Positions 1-7,917 of a stretch of 41,655 nucleotides of DNA are shown piece by piece; position 1 is the first letter of the stretch, and every line of letters begins with the position of its first letter. The notes beneath the pieces were generated by a model that saw only the letters and a list, made by a program, of their open reading frames with translations, was not told where the DNA came from and made no database searches. A program made the position numbers and the translations under genes. The stretch lies in the NCBI GenBank assembly GCA_903970425.1, contig CAJCIR010000036.1, forward strand, positions 1-41,655. Direction: 5' to 3'. This DNA comes from Chlamydiota bacterium (GTDB taxonomy: Bacteria > Patescibacteriota > Saccharimonadia > Saccharimonadales > UBA4665).

Positions 1-2803
1 CCCAACTAATTGTGGAGGTTTGAGAATTTATAGTAAGACCGGTGGTAGTGCCGAAATTCCATGGTATCTGTCCACTTACAGCGTTTACTATTGACCAAGT
101 AGCTGATCCCATGTTGATCACTACGGGATAAGTAGCACTTATCCCGTTAGTCTCAAAAACCGCTGAACTTATATAGTATGACCCTGCTGTCCAGGTACCA
201 GCTGTAAAGGCAAGAATATTACAACCGCAGACCCCCGTTTGGGTATATGTTCCACCAATAGCTTGCAGTATCCACGTAGAGGCATAAAAGATCCCCGCGC
301 TGTTAATTGTTTGTGAGCCACGACCCATGAAAGTGATGCTCTGGTTTGCGCTAGGCACTGTCATGGTCGATGCCCATGTCATATTCCCGTAGCACTGAGT
401 AGCAATGGTTGTGAAGGATAGTGCACCGGTGAAACCGGTACAAGTTATCGTTCCATAACGAGGAGTATCCATTGTATATGTATGGCCACCGGAATTGGCA
501 TCGAAGACAGCGGTATCTTGGGGTAGTGGCACGCGTCCTGCTCCACCTCCGCCATTCGTGGCTAAATACCAGTTAGCCGAGGCTGAAAAGTTTGCATTAG
601 CAGAGGCCTGGTTGTAATTATTTTGGGCAGCAGTTAATGTGATACCACTATTGCCTTGGCAATCACCCGATCCCCCAGTTATTGAAGCCAAATTCCATGA
701 AGCCGTACCAGCTCCCTTAATATCTCTAAAATCCACATAGCTCGCAGTAACGGTACCGTTGCAAGTTATGGTTTGTTGAGCGCCAATAGTTGTGCCGGAA
801 ACTAAAATGCGGTTTGGCGGCGCGGCTCCAGTTAAAGTCACATTGCCAGTCATTGTTGGACTACCAGAGAATTTAATGGCGTTGCCATTAGTGGCCGTTG
901 ATGGTGCATAAGTAAAGTTCACCATGGTTGTGCCGTTGGACCAATCATATAGACCCGTACCGGTTAGGTTAAATGATGTTCCATTGTAATTAATATTAAG
1001 AGGTGTCCACTGTTGAGCAGCGCCAGTTCCATTGAGCGTAGCCGTGTTAGTAGTAATGGTAAGTCCTGTAGAGCTAGTGACATTCCAGACGGTTGTGTTT
1101 GCTCCTGTGATAGTGATGCTCGACGCTCCCATAGTCAGGGCTCGAGTCGAGGTTGAGGTGGTGGTGAATAGTCCCCACGAGCATGTCGTACCGTTGGTGT
1201 TCAGTGTGCCTTGTGTGAGCGTGACCGTAGACGTTGAACCGCAGTTGTAGCTATCGCTAATCGTAAGAGTACCACCGGCACCGTTCATATTAAGAGAAGG
1301 CATCGTAACTCCATTGGTGGTCATGCTAGCTGCCCCGGTTGATGTAACTGTCAAAGTAGAGGTGCTAGGGGTAAGGGTAAAAGCTGTTGCAGTATTACTC
1401 CAAATTGCTCCAGTGCCACTAATGGTATATGTCCCTGAGCCCATAGACAGGGCACAGGTGTAGCTACCAGACACAGCAAAGTTCACCGTAGTTAAAGCGT
1501 ATCCGTTCATTGCCCATGTCCCGCTAGAAATAGTCAAGGAACTACCAATGGTCCAGTTATTCTGCTGAGTATAGGTGCCACCAGGAGCAGCGAGCACCAT
1601 TGGGTGCCCATAACTCGTCGTACCCGTTAAAGTTTGAGAGCCTCTGCCGGCCAGCGTTAATGGGTAGGTGGGTGTGACAGTTGCCCCTGTTCCCCACGCT
1701 ATATTTCCATAACAAGTCACAGAAATAGATGTAAAACTTAGTATTCCGGTAAATCCAGTTGTTGTTAGAGTGCCAAATCGTGACGTATCGAATGTGTAAG
1801 TGTTTGCTCCTGAATTGGCATCAAAAATTGCAGTATCTTGTGGGAATGGGACACGACCGGCTCCACCATCTCCGTTGGTTGCCAGATACCAGTTAGCTGC
1901 AGTTGAAAAGTTACCGGAAACAGACGCTTTGTAATAGTTTGTTTGTGCTGTAGCAAAAGTGATGCCCGAATTGCCCTGGCAGTTACCACCATTGGTTCCC
2001 AAGTTCCAAGTTGCAGTACCGGCTCCAGTAATGTCCAGGAAGTCCATTCGTCCAGTAAGTGTGACGGTGCCGTTGCAGGTAATAGTATGGGCTGTCCCCA
2101 ATGTGTTAGATTGCAGCAGCGGTACGTTCGGTGCCGCACTGCCTGTTAAGGTCACGTTACCAGTAACCGTAAAGCTAGCGCTATCCAGCAATAGCGAGTT
2201 GCTTGTACCAGCAGTAGGGGCGTAGGTGAAGTTAGCTAATGTCCCCGCAAAATTTAGGTTTACGTTGCCGCTCCCACCCGTTGTATTTATGATAAGCGAG
2301 AGGCCATTATAGTTAATGGAGTTCATCTGCATCACCTGGTTATTGCCTGCCATTGTGATCGTTGCAGTGTTAGTAGTGACAGTTAGGTTTGTAACCGTCG
2401 AACCTGACAACGCAGTGCCAGTCCCGTTGATAGTAATGGAACTTGCACCCATCGTTAATGTTCGAGTCAATGTGCCGAGGTACACAAACAATCCCCACGT
2501 ACAGGTCTGCCCATTTGTATTGAGGGTGCCCTGAGTTAGGGTCACCGTTCCGCTTGCGGTGAAGGCTCCTGCGAATGTTACTGTTCCTGTGAATCCAGTG
2601 TTGAGAGTTAATGCGGTGATACTGATTGAGCCTGAAGAAGTAGTAGTTATCGTGTTGCTACCGCTGTTGTTATCAAAAATTGCTGTGTCGGCTGACCCGG
2701 GCACACCTGCGCCTCCGGAACCTCCCGATGTACTCGACCAGTTAGTAGTGGTGGTAGTATCCCAGGTCCCACCACTTGTACCGATCCAATAATATGTTGC
2801 CAT
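1..2803 (-). CDS. Large repetitive beta-rich fibre/surface protein, C-terminus beyond window
   Basis: The minus strand is open without a stop from an ATG at 2803 to the left edge, giving at least 934 residues. The N-terminus (MATYYWIGTSGGTWDTTTTN) is followed by Thr/Ser/Asn/Gly-rich sequence with the regular short strands of a parallel beta-helix. A motif of the type NWYLATNG-GGAGRVP-PQDTA-FDANSG recurs, as does TQGTLNTNG. There is no signal peptide or membrane segment in the visible part. It starts 8 bp after the preceding gene's stop and is the third gene of a three-gene cassette. N-termini of this style occur in phage appendage proteins and in bacterial adhesin-like proteins. A tail-fibre-like or surface-binding role is inference. 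Several cysteines sit at repeated positions. Confidence 0.75.
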   Translation of the reverse strand, partial: MATYYWIGTSGGTWDTTTTTNWSSTSGGSGGAGVPGSADTAIFDNNSGSNTITTTSSGSISITALTLNTGFTGTVTFAGAFTASGTVTLTQGTLNTNGQTCTWGLFVYLGTLTRTLTMGASSITINGTGTALSGSTVTNLTVTTNTATITMAGNNQVMQMNSINYNGLSLIINTTGGSGNVNLNFAGTLANFTYAPTAGTSNSLLLDSASFTVTGNVTLTGSAAPNVPLLQSNTLGTAHTITCNGTVTLTGRMDFLDITGAGTATWNLGTNGGNCQGNSGITFATAQTNYYKASVSGNFSTAANWYLATNGDGGAGRVPFPQDTAIFDANSGANTYTFDTSRFGTLTTTGFTGILSFTSISVTCYGNIAWGTGATVTPTYPLTLAGRGSQTLTGTTSYGHPMVLAAPGGTYTQQNNWTIGSSLTISSGTWAMNGYALTTVNFAVSGSYTCALSMGSGTYTISGTGAIWSNTATAFTLTPSTSTLTVTSTGAASMTTNGVTMPSLNMNGAGGTLTISDSYNCGSTSTVTLTQGTLNTNGTTCSWGLFTTTSTSTRALTMGASSITITGANTTVWNVTSSTGLTITTNTATLNGTGAAQQWTPLNINYNGTSFNLTGTGLYDWSNGTTMVNFTYAPSTATNGNAIKFSGSPTMTGNVTLTGAAPPNRILVSGTTIGAQQTITCNGTVTASYVDFRDIKGAGTASWNLASITGGSGDCQGNSGITLTAAQNNYNQASANANFSASANWYLATNGGGGAGRVPLPQDTAVFDANSGGHTYTMDTPRYGTITCTGFTGALSFTTIATQCYGNMTWASTMTVPSANQSITFMGRGSQTINSAGIFYASTWILQAIGGTYTQTGVCGCNILAFTAGTWTAGSYYISSAVFETNGISATYPVVINMGSATWSIVNAVSGQIPWNFGTTTGLTINSQTSTISW
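501..2545 (-). repeat. Degenerate 1320-bp (440-residue) tandem modules inside the fibre-like gene
   Basis: Equivalent sites recur with an offset of exactly 1320 bp: the VFDANSG/IFDANSG-encoding block at 501 and 1821, the NWYLATNG block near 577 and 1897, and the TQGTLNTNG block at 1201 and 2521. A third, truncated copy of the FDNNSG block lies at 2673, only 852 bp away, marking a shorter N-terminal unit. The copies differ at many bases but keep register, so the duplication is old yet free of net indels. Confidence 0.75.
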
Positions 2804-2811
2804 CCGATAAT

Positions 2812-3876
2812 CTACTTATTGGTTATATATGTACCGGTTATTATTATGCTAGCCACAGACGTCCCACACTTGGCTGTCCAGTTATTGGCCGAAGTATTTT
2901 GGGGCATCGGTACGGGCAAGGCAATGCCTCGGGTGTCTCCCGCTGGGATGTAGAATGAAAGTCTAACTGTTCCAGCGGTAGAATCTCTAAAATCTACCTG
3001 AGTTGGAGTACTTGAGGTATTGATGATTACTAGTGAGACGAGGTCCAGATACGTACTTGCAACCGAACTAATTAGGGTGGTTTCAGTTGTGGTGGAAGTA
3101 AGAGTTAGCTGTGTAATTGGTAGAACAAGATCTCGTTGGGCGTTAGACAGCACTACTTGGCGACCAAATTTATCGGACATTAGTCCAGTTAGACTTCCTG
3201 CTGAGCTTGCTGTTGGTAGGGCGGTTGCTGCATTAGCGCCTTGATAAAAGCCAGTTGTTGGTACCGCTGAGCCTGTGGCATTGGGAGTCGATACTGCTGC
3301 GACTGTAGTTACTGGGTTATATGGGAGCGTTGAGAAGACAACTACTCCGGCTGTGGTGCCAGCCGTGATCCCGCTAACATTGAGTCTAAAATAACGTCCC
3401 ACCAATGGTCCGGAGTAGATTATTCCAGTAGTTCCAGTAAGAGTTGAGCTACCCGTTGCTCCCGTAGAAGTAGAGGCCAAAAGAGCTATAGAATACCAGT
3501 TTACATTATCCAAACTTTGTTGAAAGGCTACCGAAGAGCTACTACCTTGACTCGTTACAACAAGGCTAACTGAGCGATAATTGCCAGCATCTGTGGATGC
3601 AACTGCTTGAGCGGTTGTTGTCGAGAAAGTGACTGTTTGGTTAGTATTGGCGACAAGCACCGCGTTACCGTTGCTATTAGCTGTACCTGGAGATAACACG
3701 TTGGCTATGTTGGTGCCGTCAGTAATTTGAGTCTGTTGTGTACCGTTAGTTTGATTAGCGGATGTTGCTCCTCCAGATAAACTTACAGGCAACGTAGACT
3801 GATCGCTGGCAATAACAACCGGTGCAGAATTAGCACTCGTAGCCTGTCCGTTTGGGTTTTGCGGGTTATAGCTCAT
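2812..3876 (-). CDS. Phage-structural-like hypothetical protein (354 aa)
   Basis: The N-terminus (MSYNPQNPNGQATSANSAPV) continues into VVIASDQSTLPVSL, a sequence style recurrent in phage structural proteins. The rest is a Thr/Ser/Ala-rich, beta-strand-rich protein with few charged residues and no signal peptide or membrane segment. Its ATG abuts the stop codon of the upstream 132-residue gene (TAAATG), and the next gene starts 8 bp after its own stop, so the three are almost certainly co-transcribed. A structural or receptor-binding accessory role is inferred from company and composition. No catalytic motif is visible. Confidence 0.7.
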   Translation of the reverse strand: MSYNPQNPNGQATSANSAPVVIASDQSTLPVSLSGGATSANQTNGTQQTQITDGTNIANVLSPGTANSNGNAVLVANTNQTVTFSTTTAQAVASTDAGNYRSVSLVVTSQGSSSSVAFQQSLDNVNWYSIALLASTSTGATGSSTLTGTTGIIYSGPLVGRYFRLNVSGITAGTTAGVVVFSTLPYNPVTTVAAVSTPNATGSAVPTTGFYQGANAATALPTASSAGSLTGLMSDKFGRQVVLSNAQRDLVLPITQLTLTSTTTETTLISSVASTYLDLVSLVIINTSSTPTQVDFRDSTAGTVRLSFYIPAGDTRGIALPVPMPQNTSANNWTAKCGTSVASIIITGTYITNK

Positions 3877-4275
3877 TTATATAATATTCCAATTACTTCC
3901 ATCGCTTACAACCGTGAGGGTTACATATCGTACCCTTATTGCAGCCGAAGTGCTGCCATCGATTGTTTGAGAGGAGGTAGTCGCCACAGTAACGGCGTTG
4001 GTAGAACTATCTGTTTTCTTAATGGAGTGTATATTGTGGGTACCAACGGCAGTAGGTAGGGTGATGGTTATTGGTCCGCTCCCTGCATTAGCCAGGACAG
4101 TCTCTCCACCTAGGGTACCGGGATTGCTCGAAGAGTTTGATCCAATTGTATAATTACCAGACTGAATAGAAACGTAACTTAGATAGCCATCTGTAGTAAG
4201 GGAAACCCCTAAAAATGTATTGAGTATTGTGCCCCAACTATTATTATCACTACCAACGGTGGGCAAATTGGCCAC
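3877..4275 (-). CDS. Tail-fibre-N-terminus-like small protein (132 aa)
   Basis: The start is GTG at 4275, supported by a strong AGGAGG about 7 bases upstream. The N-terminal PTVGSDNNSWGTILNTFLG resembles the 'P..G.D...WG..LN.fL' segment that begins many phage tail-fibre and appendage proteins. The remainder is Ser/Thr-rich and ends in strands suited to a beta-sandwich. It is the first gene of the cassette and is driven by the extended -10 at 4332-4337. The family resemblance is from memory of the motif; no phage packaging, portal or lysis gene is visible nearby. Confidence 0.65.
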   Translation of the reverse strand: MANLPTVGSDNNSWGTILNTFLGVSLTTDGYLSYVSIQSGNYTIGSNSSSNPGTLGGETVLANAGSGPITITLPTAVGTHNIHSIKKTDSSTNAVTVATTSSQTIDGSTSAAIRVRYVTLTVVSDGSNWNII

Positions 4276-4331
4276 TGAAACCCCTCCTGTAAAACTCAGC
4301 AGGCCTAAAACAGACCTAACTTAACAGCTTA

Positions 4332-4337
4332 ATTATA
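4332..4337 (-). promoter_or_regulatory. Extended -10 promoter of fibre-like cassette
   Basis: On the minus strand the sequence TGCTATAAT forms a consensus extended -10 element about 55 bases before the GTG at 4275. No good -35 is seen at the usual distance, as is common for extended -10 promoters. Confidence 0.55.
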
Positions 4338-4366
4338 GCATGAGCACATTTATGGAAAGAGTCTTT

Positions 4367-4395
4367 TTGGCAATGAAATGTTAGTATATTATAAG
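4367..4395 (+). promoter_or_regulatory. Promoter of WxL-like surface operon
   Basis: TTGGCA (4367-4372), a 17-base spacer and TATAAG (4390-4395) form a sigma70-type promoter. Transcription would begin near 4402 and leave a leader of about 28 bases carrying GAGGG at 4416-4420, before the TTG start at 4430. Confidence 0.6.
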
Positions 4396-4429
4396 TAAAA
4401 GCTTTAAGGGTAGTAGAGGGATTTGTTGC

Positions 4430-5026
4430 TTGAAAGATATAAGATTAGCGATTGCTGCTTTAGTAATCCTTGGCATATCAGTCTTCACTACAGCTGTAGT
4501 GTTTGCTAATACGGCCAACACTACTATTAGTTCACAAATATCTTCTGTTATAAGCCTTCTAACAACTAACGGCACAGTCAACGTCAACGTTACGCCAAGC
4601 GGTAGTGGTGCACAAACTATTGCGACCGACACGGTTACGGTAAGTACTAATGATTCATCCGGCTATACACTAACGCTTGCCACAAGTACTGCTACTACCG
4701 GACTGGTTTCGGGTGGCAATACTATTTCTGCCTCTAATGGAACGCAAACTACCCCAGTTGTTCAAGCAGCTAATACCTGGGGTTATGCGGTTCAAGGTGT
4801 GGGAGGATTTAATGCCAGTGGCTATGCTACCGCCAACAGTGCTGCTCCTAGTGGTACTTTGAAGTTTGCGGGTGTACCTGCCAGTGGCTCGCCAAACACT
4901 TTGGCTAACACATCGGGTACCGCAACCAATGCAACTACAACTGTTTATTACGCTGTCGATGTAAACACTAGCCAACCAACCGGTACTTATACCCAAACGG
5001 TAACTTATACAGCAACTACAAACTAG
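4430..5026 (+). CDS. Secreted WxL-like beta-sandwich protein (198 aa)
   Basis: The start is TTG at 4430, chosen because GAGGG lies 9 bases upstream and an in-frame stop lies just before. The N-terminus is a signal peptide (basic MKDIR, then a hydrophobic stretch to about residue 25, FANT). The mature part is Thr/Ser/Asn-rich, with ANTWGYAVQGVGGF near residue 110 and a C-terminal strand GTYTQTVTYTATTN. These two places match the paired aromatic motifs of WxL cell-wall proteins, although the second reads YTA rather than WTL. It is a paralogue of the 211-residue protein two genes on and is followed after 4 bp by the DUF916-like gene. A wall-associated surface subunit is the likely role; the WxL assignment is by pattern only. 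Confidence 0.65.
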   Translation: MKDIRLAIAALVILGISVFTTAVVFANTANTTISSQISSVISLLTTNGTVNVNVTPSGSGAQTIATDTVTVSTNDSSGYTLTLATSTATTGLVSGGNTISASNGTQTTPVVQAANTWGYAVQGVGGFNASGYATANSAAPSGTLKFAGVPASGSPNTLANTSGTATNATTTVYYAVDVNTSQPTGTYTQTVTYTATTN

Positions 5027-5030
5027 AGAT

Positions 5031-5963
5031 ATGCCTAAATATATAGACCGATACGCAAAATATGCACTGGGCATATTAAGCATGTTGGCGATACTTGCCG
5101 TTACTTCATCTAATAGAGTATTCGCAGCCGGGCAAGATATAACTATAAGTCCTACCTCTGTTAACCAAGTTATTAATCCCGGAGCAACAGCTAGCGGTTC
5201 TTTCCAAGTCTTTGATCAAGGGTCTAGCGGTTACAAGTATATTGTTTATGCTGCACCCTATAGCGTAATGGGCGAGAACTATAATCCGGACTTTACGGCT
5301 ATACCTGGCTCTACCAACGTTACCAACTGGATAAAGTTTTCTTCGACTGGGGGGAATATAAAACCAGGCCAAACTCAGACCGTTAACTATTCAATTTCCA
5401 TCCCCAAGTCCACTCTACCGGGGGGGTATTATGCGGTAGCCTTTGCTGAAACCCAGTTCCCCAAGACAGCCCAAGGCGTGACTTTAAATGTTCGTGTTGG
5501 CCAGATATTTTATATACAGGTTGCCGGACCAGCAGTCCAAAGAGGCACGATTCTCACTTGGCAATCTAGCCTTTTCCAAGAACCACCATTAACTTCAACG
5601 CTGAGATTGCAAAATTCAGGATCTGTGCACTACATATCTACTATTAAGGTAGTAGTTAGCGATATATTAGGAAGTCCTCGCTATACTCTGAATGCAGATA
5701 AAGTGGTCCTTCCACAGACCATTCGCAGAATCTCTATCCCGTGGTCATCAACACCGAACATTGGACTTTTTAAGGTCAATGGTACGGTCACTTATTTGAA
5801 CCAAACCCATAAACTCCCCACGAAATATGTCCTAGTTATGTCGCATACAATAAGGATCTATTTACTGGGTGTGGTTATCTTAATAGTTTTGCTTGTTGTG
5901 CTGCGCATAATTATTAGACGTCTGCGGAGTAGGGGCCATGCGACGAAATACCGAACTAAATAG
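5031..5963 (+). CDS. DUF916/WxIP-like membrane-anchored surface protein (310 aa)
   Basis: Domain order is a signal peptide (about 1-33, cut near VFAAGQ), an immunoglobulin-like region beginning ITISPTSVNQVINPGATASG, a second beta domain (about 160-265), one transmembrane helix (about 275-297) and a very basic cytoplasmic tail (RIIIRRLRSRG). The first domain shows the 'P..vnq.i.PG....g.f.v.d' pattern and an 'IPKSTLPGGYYAVAFAE' block typical of DUF916, the peptidoglycan-binding domain of WxL-interacting proteins in Gram-positive csc clusters. Its position between two WxL-like paralogues supports that reading. It would anchor the two secreted partners at the envelope. The last 26 bp overlap the next gene. 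Confidence 0.65.
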   Translation: MPKYIDRYAKYALGILSMLAILAVTSSNRVFAAGQDITISPTSVNQVINPGATASGSFQVFDQGSSGYKYIVYAAPYSVMGENYNPDFTAIPGSTNVTNWIKFSSTGGNIKPGQTQTVNYSISIPKSTLPGGYYAVAFAETQFPKTAQGVTLNVRVGQIFYIQVAGPAVQRGTILTWQSSLFQEPPLTSTLRLQNSGSVHYISTIKVVVSDILGSPRYTLNADKVVLPQTIRRISIPWSSTPNIGLFKVNGTVTYLNQTHKLPTKYVLVMSHTIRIYLLGVVILIVLLVVLRIIIRRLRSRGHATKYRTK

Positions 5964-6573
5964 TAAGCGTATAGTTACGCGACTTGGCCTAGGCGTTTTC
6001 TTTTCGCTAATATTACTTGGCCTTTCAACAATTCCTGTGATGGCTTCTACCTATGGGAGCGGAAACTACGGAGCATGTCAGTACGGTTCATGCAGTATAA
6101 GTGTCAGTAGTAACGGGTCGGTTTCACTAAACGTTACTCCGAGCACCGGAGCCAGTTGTACTATCCAAAGTGACACAGTAAGTGTGCTAACAGATAATAG
6201 CAATGGGTATAGTCTAACTCTCGACAACAGTAGTACTAATACTGCGCTTACAAGCGGAGGGAATACGATTCCTGCAACAACTGGAACTTTCTCCAGTCCT
6301 ACGGCCTTAACAGCTAATACTTGGGGCTATCGAATTGATGGCGTTGGTAGCTTTGGGTCGGGGCCAACTACTGCCCAGACTAATGTTAGCCCCAGTAGCG
6401 AAACTTTTGATGGTCCTCCGGCCAGTAGTGTTAGTCCTGACACTATCGCTAATACATCCGGTTCTGCCGACCCAGCAGTTAATACAACGATATGGTATGG
6501 AGTATGCGCCAACACCAGTACTCCTAACGGATCTTATACCACACAAGTTACGTACACGGCTGTCACAAATTAA
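5938..6573 (+). CDS. Secreted WxL-like protein, paralogue (211 aa)
   Basis: The ATG at 5938 lies inside the end of the DUF916-like gene, with GGAG upstream, indicating translational coupling. A signal peptide occupies about residues 1-36 (hydrophobic GLGVFFSLILLGLSTIPVMA). The mature protein parallels the 198-residue protein: ANTWGYRIDGVGSF, ANTSGSA, and the terminal TQVTYTAVTN. It differs by carrying cysteines near the mature N-terminus (GACQYGSC), at GASC and at WYGVC, which could form disulphides outside the cell. It probably arose by duplication around the DUF916-like gene. An assembly of two WxL-like subunits on one anchor is inference. Confidence 0.65.
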   Translation: MRRNTELNSKRIVTRLGLGVFFSLILLGLSTIPVMASTYGSGNYGACQYGSCSISVSSNGSVSLNVTPSTGASCTIQSDTVSVLTDNSNGYSLTLDNSSTNTALTSGGNTIPATTGTFSSPTALTANTWGYRIDGVGSFGSGPTTAQTNVSPSSETFDGPPASSVSPDTIANTSGSADPAVNTTIWYGVCANTSTPNGSYTTQVTYTAVTN

Positions 6574-6596
6574 ACTCTCTTAAAATAGTTGCACTA

Positions 6597-6626
6597 TTGA
6601 CAATTAGCGAGCCAAAAGCATAAGCT
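6597..6626 (+). promoter_or_regulatory. Promoter of 57-residue membrane protein gene
   Basis: TTGACA (6597-6602), an 18-base spacer and TAAGCT (6621-6626) sit just after the WxL-like operon. The predicted start near 6633 leaves a short leader that includes AAAGG before the ATG at 6653. Confidence 0.5.
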
Positions 6627-6652
6627 AAACCTAATAAAAGGTAAAAGCAAAA

Positions 6653-6826
6653 ATGTCAATGTTCGACGGTATTCTAGACAGAGAAGTTACGCGAAAAGAG
6701 TTCCTTGCAACCCTGGCGGTAGCATTAGTCTCTCTATTTGGTATATCTTCCTTATTAGGCATACTCAGCGGAAAGAGCCATCAAGGTTCAAGACCGGGAT
6801 ACGGTCAAGGCGATTACGGCGAATAG
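6653..6826 (+). CDS. Small single-pass membrane protein (57 aa)
   Basis: This short ORF reads MSMFDGILDREVTRKEFLAT, then a hydrophobic helix (about residues 19-39, LAVALVSLFGISSLLGILSG) and a polar Gly/Gln-rich tail ending QGDYGE. The TRKEFL segment before the helix resembles the (S/T)RREFL stretches that precede signal or membrane helices, but it lacks the second arginine of a Tat motif. A TTGACA promoter and AAAGG upstream support expression. It follows the WxL-like operon and could be an accessory membrane component, which is speculation. Too short for family assignment by eye. Confidence 0.6.
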   Translation: MSMFDGILDREVTRKEFLATLAVALVSLFGISSLLGILSGKSHQGSRPGYGQGDYGE

Positions 6827-6847
6827 TACCTAAAACACCTATATTGC

Positions 6848-6853
6848 TATGAT
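6848..6853 (+). promoter_or_regulatory. Leaderless -10 of tag
   Basis: TATGAT is followed by six bases and then the ATG of tag, so transcription should begin at or within a base or two of the start codon. There is no Shine-Dalgarno site. The same hexamer and spacing precede csaA. Confidence 0.5.
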
Positions 6854-6859
6854 AGAAAC

Positions 6860-7444
6860 ATGGCAGATAAAACAAAACTAGTTAGGTGTGGGTGGTCTGG
6901 CGATAACGAGCTATATATTTCTTATCACGACAATCAATGGGGAGTTCCACTGCACGACGATAAAAAATTATTTGAACTTTTAACTCTTGAAGGTGCCCAG
7001 GCAGGACTCAGCTGGTTAACCATATTAAAGCGACGCGAAGGGTACAGCAAAGCATTTCAGGGATTTGACCCCAAGAATGTTTCTAATTTTGATGACGCAA
7101 GAGTAGACAAACTCATGAATGACGAGGGGATTATTCGAAACAGATTGAAGATTTTGTCAGTAATTAAGAATGCCAAGGCTATTCTTGAGATTCAAAAAGA
7201 ATACGGCAGCTTTGATAAATACCTATGGGGCTTTGTTAATGCCAAACCGATACAGCATCACTACACTCAACTTTCTGAGCTACCGGCTAGCGATAGCATA
7301 GCTACTTCTATGAGTAAGGATCTACGAAAAAGGGGGATGGGCTTTGTTGGTCCAACTATTTGTTATGCGTACATGCAGGCAAGTGGGATGGTAAACGACC
7401 ACCTAACGAGCTGCTTTCGATACCAGCAGTTGTACACCAGTTAA
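6860..7444 (+). CDS. tag: DNA-3-methyladenine glycosylase I
   Basis: The 194-residue length is usual for Tag. The start KTKLVRCGWSGDNELYISYH with DNQWGVP, followed by LFELLTLEGAQAGLSW, is the family signature (E. coli 'RCgWv..dp.Yi.YHD.eWG.P'). The Cys and two late His/Cys residues (NDHLTSCFRY) fit the zinc-binding set of Tag. The enzyme removes 3-methyladenine from alkylated DNA, the first step of base-excision repair. The gene stands alone, convergent with the small peptide gene and csaA. Its start directly follows a -10 hexamer, suggesting a leaderless mRNA. Confidence 0.93.
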   Translation: MADKTKLVRCGWSGDNELYISYHDNQWGVPLHDDKKLFELLTLEGAQAGLSWLTILKRREGYSKAFQGFDPKNVSNFDDARVDKLMNDEGIIRNRLKILSVIKNAKAILEIQKEYGSFDKYLWGFVNAKPIQHHYTQLSELPASDSIATSMSKDLRKRGMGFVGPTICYAYMQASGMVNDHLTSCFRYQQLYTS

Positions 7445-7465
7445 CTTAAGGTTTGGCCCGATAAA

Positions 7466-7525
7466 CTAGGCGACTTTAGGTTGTTTAGGTTTCTTGACTT
7501 CTTTTCGGCCTTTATCTTTAGACAT
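7466..7525 (-). CDS. Very small lysine-rich peptide (19 aa)
   Basis: The ORF encodes MSKDKGRKEVKKPKQPKVA. Although tiny, it has its own TATACT -10 (7561-7566), a leader of about 29 bases and AAAGGG placed 7 bases before the ATG. Nine of its nineteen residues are Lys or Arg. It lies between tag and csaA, converging on tag. Short basic peptides starting MSKDKG are seen in other bacteria, but I cannot name a function. It could be a nucleic-acid-binding or ribosome-associated peptide, or a decoding artefact. Confidence 0.45.
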   Translation of the reverse strand: MSKDKGRKEVKKPKQPKVA

Positions 7526-7560
7526 AAAACACCCTTTCTAATTCAGCTATTAACATAAAC

Positions 7561-7566
7561 AGTATA
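7561..7566 (-). promoter_or_regulatory. -10 element of the 19-residue peptide gene
   Basis: TATACT on the minus strand lies just downstream of the csaA stop and about 35 bases before the small peptide's ATG. The -35 is weak (TAGACA-like, slightly off spacing). Confidence 0.4.
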
Positions 7567-7577
7567 TAGCTATTTGT

Positions 7578-7910
7578 CTAGTAAAGCCTACCACCAATAG
7601 CTGCTCCCTTAGCCGGACTAACGAGCACGCAATTCTTATTCTCATCAGGCACACCTAGAGTTAGGACCTCTGATATCGCCGGGCCAATTTGTCTGGCAGG
7701 GAAGTTAACAATCCCTAAAATTAATCTATCTTTGAGCTCGGCTTTTGTATAGTTGTGCGGTAATTGTGCACAAGATTTCTTCACTCCAATTTCTGGTCCA
7801 AAATCTATTTTTAACTTATATGAGGGATTTCTTGCTTCAGGGAAGTCTTCAACCTCAATAATTTTACCCACCCTAATATCTAGTTTTTCGAAATCATGAT
7901 AAGTTGCCAT
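7578..7910 (-). CDS. csaA: CsaA-type tRNA-binding-domain protein (110 aa)
   Basis: The start is ATG at 7910 (MATYHDFEKLDIRVGKIIEV), not the longer upstream reading, because CsaA proteins begin here at about 110 residues and TATGAT lies six bases upstream. The single EMAP/Trbp111-like OB fold shows LDIRVGKI near the N-terminus, SCAQLPHNYT in the middle and the C-terminal block LGVPDENKNCVLVSP. CsaA is a homodimeric RNA-binding protein reported as an export-related chaperone; its precise role is unsettled. The gene begins 7 bp after the cupin stop, yet its own promoter is embedded in the end of the cupin gene. Confidence 0.9.
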   Translation of the reverse strand: MATYHDFEKLDIRVGKIIEVEDFPEARNPSYKLKIDFGPEIGVKKSCAQLPHNYTKAELKDRLILGIVNFPARQIGPAISEVLTLGVPDENKNCVLVSPAKGAAIGGRLY

Positions 7911-7917
7911 AGGAGTA

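Noticed and set aside
1765-2139. Minus-strand ORF of 124 residues
   Set aside because: It lies in a different frame inside the fibre-like gene, which is open across the whole interval; composition is not protein-like.
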